Positions 1 to 13,400 of a stretch of 64,000 bases of DNA are shown here, one piece after another; the stretch's first letter is position 1; every line of letters begins with the position of its first letter. The translations under genes were made by a program, and so were the position numbers. The notes below the pieces were generated by a model, which was not told the DNA's origin, searched no databases, and was given only the letters and a program-made list of their open reading frames with translations. The DNA is from Cinclus cinclus (taxonomy: Eukaryota > Chordata > Aves > Passeriformes > Cinclidae): positions 106,820,181 to 106,884,180 of the forward strand of contig NC_085047.1 of assembly GCF_963662255.1 (NCBI RefSeq), given 5' to 3'.

Positions 1-2153
1 CTGCTAGGGAAAGAGAAGTGGACCCAGATTTCTTTGACCCTTTGAGGCAAGGGGATATAAAATTTCTGAGACTATGGCTAGGAGAGGGCAGGTGGTCACC
101 CCCTTGCCTGGTGCTGCTGGCAGCCAGCTGCCCAGGGACAGGGTGGGTGGGCAAGGCTGGCCAGCCTGGTCTGACACCAAAATCACTCTGCTTTAACCAC
201 GAGCCTGGGCCATGTGGTCTTCAGAGGTCCCTTGCATCTTAGTTTATTTTAGGATTCTGCACTGAGATAGTTCTAGAGAAAGGAAGGAATCAGCATGTTC
301 CCTCTCCTTCCTCTCTCCTCTGTCATGAACAGGGTGATGTGCAAAAAATTATTCAAGAGTCAGGAGATTATTCCAACTATAAAAGGACAGCTACATAGTA
401 AGCATTTTCCTTCACAAGTTTCTCCTCAGTCTCATAAACTGGGCCTGAATGCTCCTTGTGTCTTTAAAAATCTCATTGTTTAGCAGAGATCTTTCAGTTC
501 TTTAATTAATATCCAGCGGAATACTCTGAATTTTCTGTGCTTAGTACATTATTGAAGCCTTCCTTCAAACCACAGAACTTGGGACTACTGAGAAAAAGAC
601 TTTTGGGGGAAGTTTCTTGATTTTAATTTTCAAAGATCATAAAATAATTTAGCAGCATCTTTTTTTAAATAAATATGGATGCTACAAATGCAATACTATT
701 TCACTCAATCTCCATCTGCCTCTGAAAAAATCATCTTTTGCTGAAATTCAAGAATCCTAGTGACAGTCTTGATCCACCATGGGTTTAAAGTGAGTGTTAT
801 GCACTTCACCAGAAAGGATAAAATTTCTGTTCTAGCAAGCAGCCTTTTGAATAATAGAGATGGGAACTATCTGAAACCATGCAACCACCTGCTTAATTTC
901 TGCTACTATGCTCCAAAACCTTGTAGAAAATGAGAATTTTTAGTTCTGCTAATGATGCATCATGTGAAAGATTAATACTTGGATAGCTTTGAATCCCCCA
1001 AAACCTCTGTGAAGAAAGAAAAATTCTTCACCGAGATGCATTAAATAGAATCAAAATAATTCCACTTTTTAGAAAAATTGCATAGAATTAAAAGAAAAGA
1101 AATTTATGTTTCCAAATAATTAATTCTTTATTAGAGCTGCAGTGTCTGATGGCATTATATTGGATATTTTTAAGAATACAGAGAGTATTATTTCTTATTC
1201 AGTTCAATATTATTTGTCATCTGTATTTATTTAACACTAGACAAGGAAAAAATACTTAATTTCTACCTCCCCTTTTTTAATTAAAGGTATATGCGGTAAA
1301 ATAATATACATCTGCATGGTGTTTACAAGTTCTCTCTTATTATATTTTCCAATACTTTCAAGTCCTGTGTGATTTGAGGACATCACTGCTTTTCTCCAAG
1401 GTGAAACTTTGAATAAAATAACATTTACTATACCCTTGTTTAATGTTTAGTGTTTGTCTTGCTATTTATTGTCTTAATTAATTTCAGGTTTAAAAAAACA
1501 AAGCTCTTTTCAGCCTTGAATATTAAGCCTATAAAAGCAGATTTTGGAAAGAATTTTAGATTTACTTTACAATTTGTAGAGTACAGAGAAGTCTTCTGCA
1601 CCTTGATATATCCCCTCTGGATTTCAGAAAGGTGCTGAGCATTCACATCTTGTGGGTCTAAAGAGGAACTGGACAAACTTTGTGCAATCTCTTCTTTGAT
1701 GGCTCAAGACATGCAGGCTGATTTGTTACCACCTTCTCAGGATGCACGTAAATAAAACTCTTGCAGAGAGTAGCCATTTGCCCCATTAAACATACTCATA
1801 TTTTGTAGTTTCTGCTGTAAATTTCTTTATGCTATTTTGATTGAAGATAAAATAAAAATTAAAATTAAAAAAGGCATCCCAGAATTGGCTCATATATTAT
1901 GAAGAAGTCGTCCAAGGTTGGTAAGAACATAGAAGCAGCTTCCATTTTCACTACCAGTGGAACCTTTTGTTGGTGCCTATGTGCAGTCTTTGGACACAGC
2001 TAGAAAATAACACAGGACCTTTTGTCCCATTGGTAACAATGCTGCTGGTTCCAAATATAGAAAGCAAAGCAGAAATCTTGACTTATCCTTTTGTTTTGGG
2101 ATTTTCTTTGTCTTATTAAAATCTGCCTTTGATAGAAACAGCTCCAGTTGAGG
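1..2153. other. Non-coding AT-rich sequence
   Basis: No exon-like open frame with recognisable protein content was seen on either strand. The first 250 bases are GC-richer than the rest. The remainder is AT-rich with short homopolymer runs and nothing that I recognise as a repeat family. Confidence 0.6.
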
Positions 2154-2195
2154 ATATATAATATATACATAAACATATATAATATATACATAAAC
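2154..2195. repeat. 21-bp AT-rich perfect tandem duplication (2 copies)
   Basis: The unit (ATATATAATATATACATAAAC) occurs twice back to back, at 2154-2174 and 2175-2195, without a mismatch as I read it. This looks like a minisatellite seed created by replication slippage. Confidence 0.9.
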
Positions 2196-4276
2196 AGACC
2201 TAAGCAGCAGAACAGCTCTCCTGCAGAATCAGCAAGAACTGCTCACTCTGGCCAAGCTTTGAATGATTCACAGTTGTTGTGCCTGTTTACAGCCACACAG
2301 CAGGTCAGACAGGCCACCAGAAACCAATCCCTAGAGTGAAGCCATTCCAGCTGGAGACTTGGCTCTCACCCTCTGAGTGCAGAGTTTCAAGAGTCTACTC
2401 CAGATCCAAATTAGAATGCTAATTTAAATACATCCAGGAGACTGGCTGAAACGTGACATACTTTTACTCTTTCCCAGAAATAAGAGTTGCTAAATTAAAA
2501 TTTAGACTCCATCACTGGAGGACATGAATTTTCTGCACTGTGAACTCAATACTTTCCCACCTCTGAAAGTATTTGTCTTGCCACTTCCCTGTCCTATCTA
2601 GCAATCCACCAAAGAAGCAGGAAAATGATGAAAGCAAGCAGATTAAAGCTTAGAAAGCTATGTGCAAATCTTCTAGGTAATCGAAGGGCTACTAAGGAGG
2701 TTATGAGGAACTCAATTTGGGCACATGTAGTGGTTCTGTAGCCCATGCTAAGAGGGAAGGAGCAGTGTCTGTCAGCCACTGGAGTTTCACTCTAATGGCT
2801 GGGGACTGTGCTTTAAGTTAAGATACAACCTGAATGACTTAGCAGGAAATAACTTATCTTTTCTGAAAAAGCCCAGGATCTTTTCTTTGCCATAAAATAT
2901 AGATTTGTAAATCCATATTTGGTTTGCAAAGCCAAAGAATAAAATATTGCCAGACCTGAAATACTATCTGCATTTTGGGGCTTCTTTGCCTCTCCCCAGC
3001 TACCATTATTTAATTTAATTCCAAATAAAATAAATGAAGATAGGGAAGGTGTCTTCGAATATAAAGAGATTCAATTCATTCCTGAAATTTCGCTAAATCT
3101 ATTGTTTTTAATAGCTTAATAGACTTAATTAAATTAAATTAAATTACTAAAAAGAGGTATTAAGTCTAATGAGATGCAACCCAGTAAATCAACATGGCTT
3201 TATAATATAGCAAAAATATCCTGTTTTACCTTTTTTTATACAGACAGTATTGTTATTATTATTATCGAGCGAGTATGTCAAGAGCATGAGTGCAACATTC
3301 ATATCAAAGGGGAACATTCATATTAAGCATTCAAATTAAAAGGAACTCTTGTTAAAAAGGCGAATGAAGTTGTTTTTCATGCAGAAGTCACCAAGGTTTA
3401 TCTGGTGCTGTGATGTCGCTGTGCTCAACAGCATGTATTAAGTAATAAAATGTGACAGAGAGTGCAATGCTGAAGGTTAAAATATGACTAAAGGTGCATT
3501 ATGAGTCACGAGGCTGAGAGAATAGAGATTTCAGTCTGGAGAGCAAGGCAGTCACCTTCTGAAAATGGACTGCCCAAAGTGACTTATGATTATAGCATAA
3601 ATGTAGAATATCTGTAATGCTGTGGTTAACTACAGATTCTCAGATCCAGGTCATTCTATTACCTGGTTGGAGGTGAGCACTGACAAGGGAGGCAGCTGCC
3701 TGCACTGTCAGTAAAGAAGTATGGCCAAGTCCAGATGTACATATTGACCAGGAAGTGTAGATTCAAGTTGTTAATTTCTTAAAAATTTCTAAATGCTTGA
3801 AGTCTAACTCGCTGAACTGCTTAACACAGCTGATAAACAGGATCCTCATGCTTTGCTCCATATTTTCAGGTATTACATAAATCATATTATTTTGGAAGAA
3901 AAGATAGTTTTAATGCTTAAACAGTAGCTTGGATATATTGATTTCAAGATAAATCACTTTAAAAATTCTATTTCTGACCGAAGATATTGAATAAAGCCAA
4001 AGTTAAAACCTTATTGCAGTGTCATGTTGGACTTATTATACAACTTCATTTAAAATAGAAAAAAAAAACTGTAGCCAAATTATAATCTAGAAGATGGCAG
4101 TAAAATTAAACTGTCAGTTGTTACTTAGAAAAATCAGAGGAATTGTTTTTCTTCCTTTTGAAGTTCCTCTTCTTTTCTTCCTTTGAGTTCTTCTAAGCTG
4201 TAAATTGATACAGAAATCTAATTAAGACAGTGTCTCTTATGTATTTCAATATTCTGAAATCCATTTCTTATTTCTC
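2196..4276. other. Non-coding sequence with hairpin and short AT repeats
   Basis: No gene was recognised. It holds an imperfect hairpin at 2895-2920 (two 12-base arms with one mismatch and a GT loop), an ATTAA-type pentanucleotide tract at 3125-3146 and a short TTA run at 3253-3265. The part from about 3230 to 3720 reads as complex, non-repetitive sequence and is discussed as a possible regulatory element. The rest shows nothing distinctive. Confidence 0.55.
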
Positions 4277-4304
4277 AGTAATCAGTATACAGTGATCAGT
4301 ATAC
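4277..4304. repeat. 14-bp tandem duplication
   Basis: AGTAATCAGTATAC at 4277-4290 is followed directly by AGTGATCAGTATAC at 4291-4304, with one difference. Confidence 0.88.
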
Positions 4305-4329
4305 ATTTCAGAGTATATGAATAATTGTC

Positions 4330-4365
4330 CTCTCTTTATTTATAGAGCTCTCTTTATTCGTAGAA
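4330..4365. repeat. 18-bp tandem duplication
   Basis: CTCTCTTTATTTATAGAG at 4330-4347 is followed directly by CTCTCTTTATTCGTAGAA at 4348-4365, with three differences. It lies only 25 bases after the 14-bp duplication. Confidence 0.8.
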
Positions 4366-7300
4366 CTGTCAGTGCTTTGTGTTTGTCTACAAGAACTTTA
4401 GGCAAATTTAAACCTGAACCAGACTCCTTGAGATACATCACTTCAAAAGAGATGAAAATGACACCTGCCCCATTCATGAATAGTTCCTCAAAAACAACAG
4501 AAGCTTCCAATGGGAAATTTCTACTTGTGATCTAGCAGCTTAAATAATCATTCTAAAACTAAAATATAAAGCAAACACTTTGCCAAGTGCATAAGCCTGT
4601 GAAAAACCCGAAAACATAATCTCTAACTGGTTTCATTGTTTTGAAGGGTGAAATACATCCTTTGTTACCTAATTAATGGTGGTTTAGTACAGCCAGAAGC
4701 AATGACACATCCTACCACCATGACAACAGCCACTGAGAAAACTGGTCCCCAGCCTTTGTTCCAGCAATCTAATGGTGGAAAACTGATCAGAGGATCAGCA
4801 ATCAATTCCCCAAGAGATATTTGTTCCTGCATAACAAAGCCTCTTGCTTTAACCTTTCCCTAAAACTGTGGATCCCACAAAATAATTCAGAAGTCTGTTT
4901 GACAAAAAAACTCTTGATATTTGTCCTTCTCTTCCTGTGATCAATTGACTTTCCCTTTAATTGCACTACCTCAGCTGAGGTCCGCAATGCACCATTTCTT
5001 AGGCTGCTTTGATAAAAAACCTCAGCCTCCTCTTACTCATCTCTCAGGTTAGGAGCTTATTTTGCCTTCCAAAACATGCTACAGGGCATTTATGGTTTTA
5101 CAGATTAAACAGTCTTAACTAAACATAAATTTAAATTGTTTAACAATAGAAAGAAATAAGGAGAGAGAAATATAAGCATGAAAATTCAGTGAAGTATTTT
5201 CTGTCTCTGCCAGCATTCACTCTTGTAATTAGGTGTAATTGATAAAAATACATAGATAAAAGTTTATGGTTCAGCTTCAATAATATGCTCCCAGGCCTGT
5301 GTGCAGGTTTCCAGGATTATTTCTGCCTTTCTTTCAGTGTCTTTATTCTTCTATCTGTCTTGCTTCTCTTCTCATTGCTCTTGTCATTATCAGACATTTT
5401 GTGCTTAGAGCTCTCATTATCAGCACAATTTCCCACAGAAAAGTTCAATTTTATAAAGAAGAAAATAGAAAAGGAAAGAAAAAAACCTGTGTGTAGTTAT
5501 ACAGCAGAGTCTCTTATTCAACTATACGTAATTGTATTCCCAGGATAAATAAAGCACTTTCTTTCCTATATTTTACTTAGCTTTACAATCAAATATTTTA
5601 AGTTTCTGATGTATCCAGGCATAGGTATGAATGTATGTTGAGTACGTGTGCACACAGAAATAGAAGCAAAGATGAAAAAGAGCTACTAAATCAGCATGAC
5701 AAAGACTCTCCAGCTATACCTGAGGACAGTGATCCCTAAAGAAATGAAGAATAAATCTCCCATTAAAAGTGAGAAAGAGAAATTTTTTCTGTGCTGAATT
5801 GTGAGACCAGCCATGACATGTCAACGCCTGAAAACAGCAGAAGGAAGCTTGAAACGTCAGGCAGTTCCTCCTTTGCAGGGCCTAATTACAGGACTTCAGA
5901 GCATCATCAGATTAGAACTGAATTGGATAAATAGAAACATTGGGAAAGGGCTTGGGAAGAGACTACATTGGTGATTTGAGGTTCATAAAGATGTGCCTTA
6001 CAGAAAAGAGGGTGGTGTGATACTTAACGTGTGATGAAGAAACCTCTGGATGCCTGCTTGCTGCTTTTATGTCATTTACAGAATGGAACCATTTCAGAAT
6101 TTCTTTAACTATCTTTACCTTCTACATTAAACTCTTAAAAATCTGTGCATGCGCATTGGAAAACAGTTCTATTTTCACAAATGGAGGAAGTCTGTGTTAA
6201 GTGCTGCTATATTTTATAATGCTCGTGAAAAAGAAAGAACAGTCCTTTCTGTTCCAGAAATGTCTTGTGGCATGACAGAAAGATTCAATTGTCATAACAA
6301 TTCATTCCTCCCACTTTCCAATTTGTTGCCCATCTTTTGCTTTGTCAAAGTAGGCTCAAGAGTTTTTGCTATATTGGGTCTTCAAGCATTTGTGGATTGT
6401 AGAGTTAATTTTCATCTGCTTCCAAAATTCAAACATTCACACTGTGACTCTTTAAATTACACACACCACTAGAAAGGTCTTCAAGACCTTCCTGTCTTTA
6501 CAAACCATACCCACATACTCTGATGAATGGGCTCTGGATATGCACACTGTCTGCCAGTATTCCCACAACAATTATAAGTATCTTTTCCTATCCCTTTAGA
6601 ATGCCCCCCTTTTTCCACTCAAATATGATGCCAGTCATTTTTAGCATTATTCTAAGTAAATTCTTCTAAGTATTGCCACTTTCCTTATGAACCTTGTCCT
6701 ATATTCCTTTTCCCTATGCTTCAGCATATTAAGACATTCCTTTTTTGGTCACCAACAGATTGAGCAATCCAGAATGCATGATCTGCCTCTTTTCATTATT
6801 TAAGCACCTTTTCATTTTTTGACTGCCAAAAAATAGCAGCTAAGGTTTATCTTTTCGTCCTAATAAAAGCACCAAATCAACAGCCAATATCAGCAAAGGT
6901 TTATAATTTCTTGTCTATAAAAGTAGCAAATATTGCAGTGGCAAGCAGTCATTCTAGTGGGAAGACTTCAGGCAGACTTCTATTCAGTATGGACAAGTGC
7001 AGGTGGAGAGCCAGGCTTGGGTTTGTCCATTTCATGGACCTACACCAGAGACACGTGACACGATCTCAAATACTGTTCCCCACCTTGTAAAGATAATTAT
7101 TTCCATTCCCTTTCAGAAAACAAGAAGCCTAAGAAGCCCTACCTAAGATTAGGTGGCTTGAGACAGAACATAAAATTGAAAAGTAATGTAAGACAAAAAA
7201 CAGTATCCTTAAGGTCACATTGCTGTGTGTCATCTATCTATATTGCAGTCTTGTAACCTTCCTGTCCAAATATTATGAAATAAAATTACTCTTATTGTAC

Positions 7301-9840
7301 CTCTATGAAGTCAGGAATCTTCCATTAAGAAGGGTCATCTTAAGGCCACAGCCCTTTGTTATGTTTCTTCCACATTGTTCTCCTGCTACCATGTCCAAAG
7401 GGAGGAATAATGTAGACATTGCTAGTGATTGTAGTTCCAATGTTATCCAACCAAAACTTGATTAGAGTATTAAATGTATGATACTTGTGTGAAGGACAGT
7501 CTGTACCTTAGGATTTTTTTAAGAACTGGTAATAGTCAGGCTGTTAAAAAAAAAAAAAAGGATTAAAATTAAATGTGTATTTGTCTCCATTGTGCTGCAT
7601 CTGTTTTCTGTCAGAATGAATCCTGCTGATCTTGGTTTCAAGGTTTCCATTCTGTGTGCTTTTAAACCAAGGTCAAGCAGTAGGCAGCAGAGGGACCTTG
7701 AAGGTGTCATTGGCTAGAAATACATAAGTTTTATAGCTACACCACTAATTATTTATCATTCATAGAAAGAAATATAGATGGACAAAATGATACAGATCCT
7801 GATACTTCTATAGCGGTACACAAATAAGAATGGCAAAAGACAGAAGCTTAAGATTATTTGGCTGTGCATGTGACTATATACATACATTTATTAGTGAGTG
7901 CAAATGTCTGTATGGTGATATCTGTTCCAACCTCCGTGTCCAGAATGAAATTGTTTCCTGTATGTGCTATATTGCTCACACATATGGTCTAAGATGCCTG
8001 AGAAATCTATGAAGGGAAAAATCATTTAACAAAGCTGTCTGCCTAGTATGGTTATATACTACCATGCGTTTTTTCAAGGTGGTTTCTTTTCATTAAAAAT
8101 AAAGCCCTTGGAATGAGGCCTTATACCTGAGAAAGCTGATATATTTTTTCGTGGAAAAAAATTGAAAAGATTACTTTAATAAATCGGGGCCTTCCTTGTT
8201 GTGTTTTTCCTTAATTTTGTGTTTGCCTTGAAGAAGGTGCAATATCCTTGTACACATTACCAGTAACTTATGGCCTCTCATGCATTATCTGTTTTACTTG
8301 AATTTAAAGCAGATTTTATAGGGATGGTTAATGCATATTCAGGGAAGACATCCTGTTTTTCTAAGGCAGATGTGACTTCTGAAAAGCAGCAGGAGCAGGG
8401 CTTTATATTTGTCAGACAGACACCATGCAGACTGACACACTGGGCTTTCAGGAGATACAAAAACCAAACCCCAAATAACTCATCCTCTGAGTGTCCAAGG
8501 GCAGGGGCAGTTTTTCCTCTCCAGCTGTGCCTGCACTCCTGGACAGGCAGTCTCTATTAGGATAATGACCCATCTGTGCTGACCCCCAAGGCCAGGGAGC
8601 TGTGGAGGTGCCCTTAGCTCAGCCCCTGGTTGTGGACGGGCTGGGCATCCAGAGCCAGGGCTGGGAAATGCCCCTGAGCCCCCCGTGGGTTGGGTGCTAC
8701 CTCGAGCACTGAGTGCTGGCACTTTTAAGCTGTTTCCATTACCAAGACTGCTCACACAGATCTGCTGATCGGAGCAGTGGGTGCTGAGCATGTGTCACAC
8801 ACACCAGAGGAATCGGGGCAGGAGGTGGAGGGGCTATGCCAGAACAGCTCTGCCCTGGCTTGATGGATTAATTCCTCATTAGCAGCTGAAGTGTCTTACA
8901 TAGCCACCAGGACAGTGTTTGCCAGTTCACTTTCATCAAGGAATCTGGTTTGCATCCTTCAAGACAAATCTCTGACGTGAGATGCAGTAAGCAGAGACAA
9001 AAATGAAATCCTGGTTCAAACTAAAATACCACACACGGTCATTTCACGAATGTGGCATATTGATATACTGCACATGTATGTCTTTCTGCATTTTCTGTAG
9101 GCAAAGTATGCAAAAATATTCAGGCTTCACAGATAAAAATATTTTTCATAAGAAAAACCCCCAGTGTTTGAAAGAGGAAATGAGCTTGATTCACACAGTA
9201 TATGGCTTTTTTATTCAAACTGCCAAAAAACACTGAATTTATGCTGACCTAATAAAAAAGTTGGAAGAAAAATTCCTTTAATAAACTTCCTTCTCTTTTA
9301 TGTATGACTGAAAATGTTTCAGTCTATCTATCAAAAACATCACTGATGTTAACAAACTCATATTTCACAGATTTGCCAGGGAACAATGACATTCCCTTAC
9401 TAGGATATAAAAATTCAAAAATACGCTGTTTTAATTTAAGGGAAAAAAATAGATATACTCAATTTAGGCCACAGCACACTGTTTTCCTTCCTCTATTGCC
9501 TTGTCCTCTCTAAACAATTCGGTGAGATAAAGATCAGCTCCTAAAATTTCTCCTTTTATAGAAGCAGTACCAACACCTACATTTGCTGACCATTAGTGCT
9601 GTGTCATGCTTTAACATCTTTCTCAATTTCAAGTTTTTCCTCTCAAAGGAGGATGACATTTTCTCCCTTCCTTCCACGCCCTCGATCCCCTATATTTCTA
9701 TGATTACTTCCAATTTTCTTCTGCCTTGTTTGCTGCTTGCTTTCTTCCCACTCGTCCAGAGTGGTGGAACATTGATAAGAACAAAAAAAACTTCTTTGTT
9801 TTAAGACTGAAAATTGCTGCCTGCATGAAGGTGACAAAGG
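4366..9840. other. Non-coding sequence
   Basis: No gene was recognised. Open frames of 60-107 codons exist but have no familiar domain, and they match what AT-rich DNA gives by chance. A 14-base poly(A) lies at 7546-7559. The stretch from about 8480 to 8860 is clearly GC-richer than its surroundings, without recognisable repeat or coding content. Confidence 0.55.
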
Positions 9841-9844
9841 TTCA

Positions 9845-10490
9845 CAAGAAGCTCAACATGACCCAGCAATGTGCACTCATAGCCCAGAAAGGCAAACGTA
9901 TCCTGGACTGTGGGCAGTGGGTCAAGGGAGGTGATTCAAGGGAGAGAAGTGATTCAAGGTCAAGGGAGCCCCTCTGCTCTGGTGAGACCCTCCTGGAGCA
10001 ATCCATCCAGCTCTGGCATCCCAGCACAGGAAGAACACAGACCTCTTGAAGTGAGTCCTGAGAAAGGCCATGAAGATGATCAGAGGAATGAAGCACCTCT
10101 CCCATGAATATGGGCTGAGAGAGTGAGGTTGTTCACCTTGGAGAAGGCTCCAGGGAGACCTTAGAGCACATTCCAGAGCCTAAAGGAAGCCAACAAAATA
10201 GAGAGAGAGAGAGAGGGGGGGGGGGGGGGGGGGAATTTTTTCACATGGACATGCGGGAATGGTCTTAAGCAGGAGAGTAGATTTAGATTAGATATTAGGA
10301 AGAAATTCTTTAGTGGGGCACTGGCACAGGTTGTCCAGAGACGTTTTGGATGCCCCATCCCTAGAAGCGTTCCAGGCCAGATGGAGCCTTGGGTCTGGTC
10401 TAGTGGAAGGTGTCCCTGCCTGGCAGGAGGGCTGGAAGCAGATGATCTTCAAGGTCCCCTCCAACCCAAAACATTCTGTGATTTTACAAT
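9845..10490 (+). mobile_element. CR1 LINE fragment, 3' end, plus orientation
   Basis: The segment follows the 3' part of CR1. It begins in the region coding for the C-terminal part of the ORF2 protein (a degraded 'MSQQCAL...KKANGIL'-like stretch at about 9855-9905). It passes through the 'RLDIRKKFF'-like coding segment near 10284-10312 and ends in the 3' UTR, with a short 'TCCCCTCCAACCC...CATTCTGTGATT' tail near 10456-10484. All reading frames are broken by indels. A GA/poly-G tract has expanded inside it. It is 5'-truncated, as is usual for CR1. Confidence 0.85.
10201..10233 (+). repeat. (GA)7 followed by a G19 run
   Basis: Seven GA units at 10201-10214 run straight into 19 consecutive G residues at 10215-10233, inside the CR1 fragment. 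The run is prone to length error in sequencing and could form a G-quadruplex on the plus strand. Confidence 0.92.
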
Positions 10491-13400
10491 CACTTGACAT
10501 AGAAAACTGGAAGTTTTGTTTAGATTCTACTGTTGAGAGAATAGTAGAGACAATGGGAACTAATGACTTTTGGCTTCCACAGGATTAATTGCTTATATGT
10601 TTTGTTGATTTTCTGATGACTGAAGTGATGAGGCATTAACTCTCCCTGAAATGTTTCCTCTGGGAGAGGCACTACTTTTCTCTATGTATGGAGCCTCAGA
10701 CACTTCACATGAAATGGATATTTACTTCAGCCTTTCTTCAAAGTGGGCCAGGAAAGCACTTTCCTTATCCACCCAACTCCCTAATATGTGAAAATATAAC
10801 AACTGAGATTTCCACAGGGTGGTCAATCTGAAATCTGCATGCAGATACAGGTTTATGGTGGAAGAACTAGGTAAAACTAGGCCTAAAAATATATTTTTAT
10901 TTTTACTTGGGGAGAAGGGAAGGAGTAGAAGGCTGAATTGCTTATGAAACTCAGCATATATTGACCAATTATTTTAATTTCTCTATAGATACATTTCAAG
11001 AGAGTAATATATTAATTTGAAAATTTCCATGTAGCTGTATTTGTGATTTGCAGTGCCCTGACTGAACCCCATAGCTTTACCCAGTGCTCCTGCATCTTCA
11101 TTTCATACATCAGTCTGGTCCTGGGCACTCCAGACTTTGCACACCAAGGTCTTGTAGCAGTTTTGCATGAGATTCTTTACAACCGAAAAATAGCACAAAT
11201 AGCATGTTTTATCAGAAATGGGTTTTGATAAAAAACTCACTCCACAGGGAGCACATCTAAAACGGAGCTTTCTCCACAGGCACTCTCTTTTTATGCACAT
11301 ACAGCATCTGTAATGGAAATGAACCTCCCAAACTGCTGCTGCTTTTAGGTGGAGAAAATGGGAGGGGAAAATGAACCCACAAGGCAGTTTCATTATTCTG
11401 AAGGCAAATTGATGTATACAGGATTTATTATTTTTTTTTAACTGATCACTGAACTTGCTAATGTCTTGTACTGCTAACTGGGAGTAGACATACGACATCT
11501 CTGTTCCTTTAAATGTGTCGGGAGTTTCTGAATATCTGCTCTTCCACTGTTAATACTGCCAGTAAATTGTTGCTCATGCAAGGTCATCATAATCCTGGAT
11601 ATAAACAGCAATACTTCAGATTAATAGATTTGTTGGGAATAGCACTGCTTGGACAACTCTTAAAGTTGCAGCCTAACAAGATTTAGTTCCCAACAATATC
11701 TGTGCTTCTTCATTATTTTTCCCCTGCCAATTAGAATGAACATATTCCTTTCTTTTATTCTCTTTCACATCATCCCACAGAGTAGCAGCAAGTCAAGGTT
11801 GCTGCATCCTGCAGAGAGAGTGAGAAGTTGATCTGTTTCTTGTCAGGAGAAGTGTGGTAGATGGGGGGGATCCCAGCAGGCACCAGCACTGGCATGCTCC
11901 TCCAGGTAGGCTTCCTCCTTCCTTTTCCATCCTGGTGACTCCTCCACTCACAAGGTCCCTTTCTCCCCACATGGTAAGCACCTCCCTGGTCTCTCTCTTT
12001 CTCTACCATTCAATTAAATTATGATTTTTTGATTAAGTATAAAATTAAATGCAATCTGTACTAAATAATTCCTGTATCACAAACCCATTTGTGTGCAGTT
12101 ATTTTCCCAGGAATATTAAAATAGGTAGCAGTCTGGTCACTGAAACTGGTGAGGGCCCCTAACATCTGTGTTTTCATTTGTATTGTGGGAATTGTAATTC
12201 CTGAAAAATTTCACTTGATAAAACTACTTTCTGGATTTTTCCTATACTAGAACACCAAAAAATGATTGAACTATGAAGCACAAACTCATCCAGGCTGATG
12301 TCTGACTGCTACAGATGTGTGCTGGAAAATTATTGCATATGAGTTGAACCAGGCAAAGATTCATATATTTTAATCCATGTTGATTAAATGAATATTTTTT
12401 CCAGTGACATTTTACATTGCACAGGCAATCTGGTCTCTTCAAAGTTCCAAGAAACACTAATCATAAAGGGGCTCTAAGAGTCTTTATTAACAATTTAATT
12501 TCTCTAGGGTATTTAATTCAGAGCCCTTTAATACTGTATTTGATCTTTCCTTTCCTACAAACTTATTTAATATTGCTCCTAAAAGTGGGTTTTGGGACAC
12601 TGTATTTTTAACCTTTTTTTATTTTATTTTTTTTTAACTGTGAAATACAGCTTACTCTCATTTATTTGTTTCTGAAAGCCACCTTGGAGTCCACAGACAA
12701 GGGCTTAGAATCTTCAGGAGCAATTCTCTTCAGTTTCTTAATGTACATTCTTAAGCTTCAGTCTCCCTAGAGAAATACAGTCCTAATGAGCTAAAACACA
12801 CAAATGAAATTATCTACCGTTTGGCATTACCTGTGCCTGGTGTTTAAATGAGGTCATGTGAAATTTTAGCTGTAGTAAAACTTCCGTTTCTACATCAAAT
12901 GGACAAAAATTTACACCTCCTTTAATTTGTTTCAAATTAATGTTTTTTTCAACATGTTGCAAAAAATGTAGTTAAGCAAACAAACCGTATCACACCACCC
13001 TGCGCTGGTCTTAGCAAAAAAATATTTTGTCTTAGGAAATGAGCCTCTGTTTCCTCCTATATTCTACTACAATGTGGTGATTAAAAATATGGGTAGTGAA
13101 ATGCTAAAAAGCATTTCAGTTTTCCTGTATGAAGTTGTGCTGTGCCTATTTTAGCACAAGTTCTGCCCTCTGGTTCGCTCTCCAGGTAAGCAACAAGCCA
13201 GGCAGGACCCCACGTTCAGGAGCAGGTCCCAAACCAAGAGCCAGGTCAGGACCTAAATCCACCAACACATCTGAGTGCTGAGGCATCTCCTCCTTCCTCC
13301 TGCTCCTTCCTCTGCCTCCCCACCTCCAAGTTAAAGTGAGATTCCCTTGTTTTCATTTGAAGTGAGGTACTCCAGGGAACCCCAGCTTGTTCCCTATTGT

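Noticed and set aside
2895..2920. 26-bp imperfect hairpin considered as a microRNA precursor
   Set aside because: The stem is only 12 bases and very AT-rich, far too short for a pre-miRNA.
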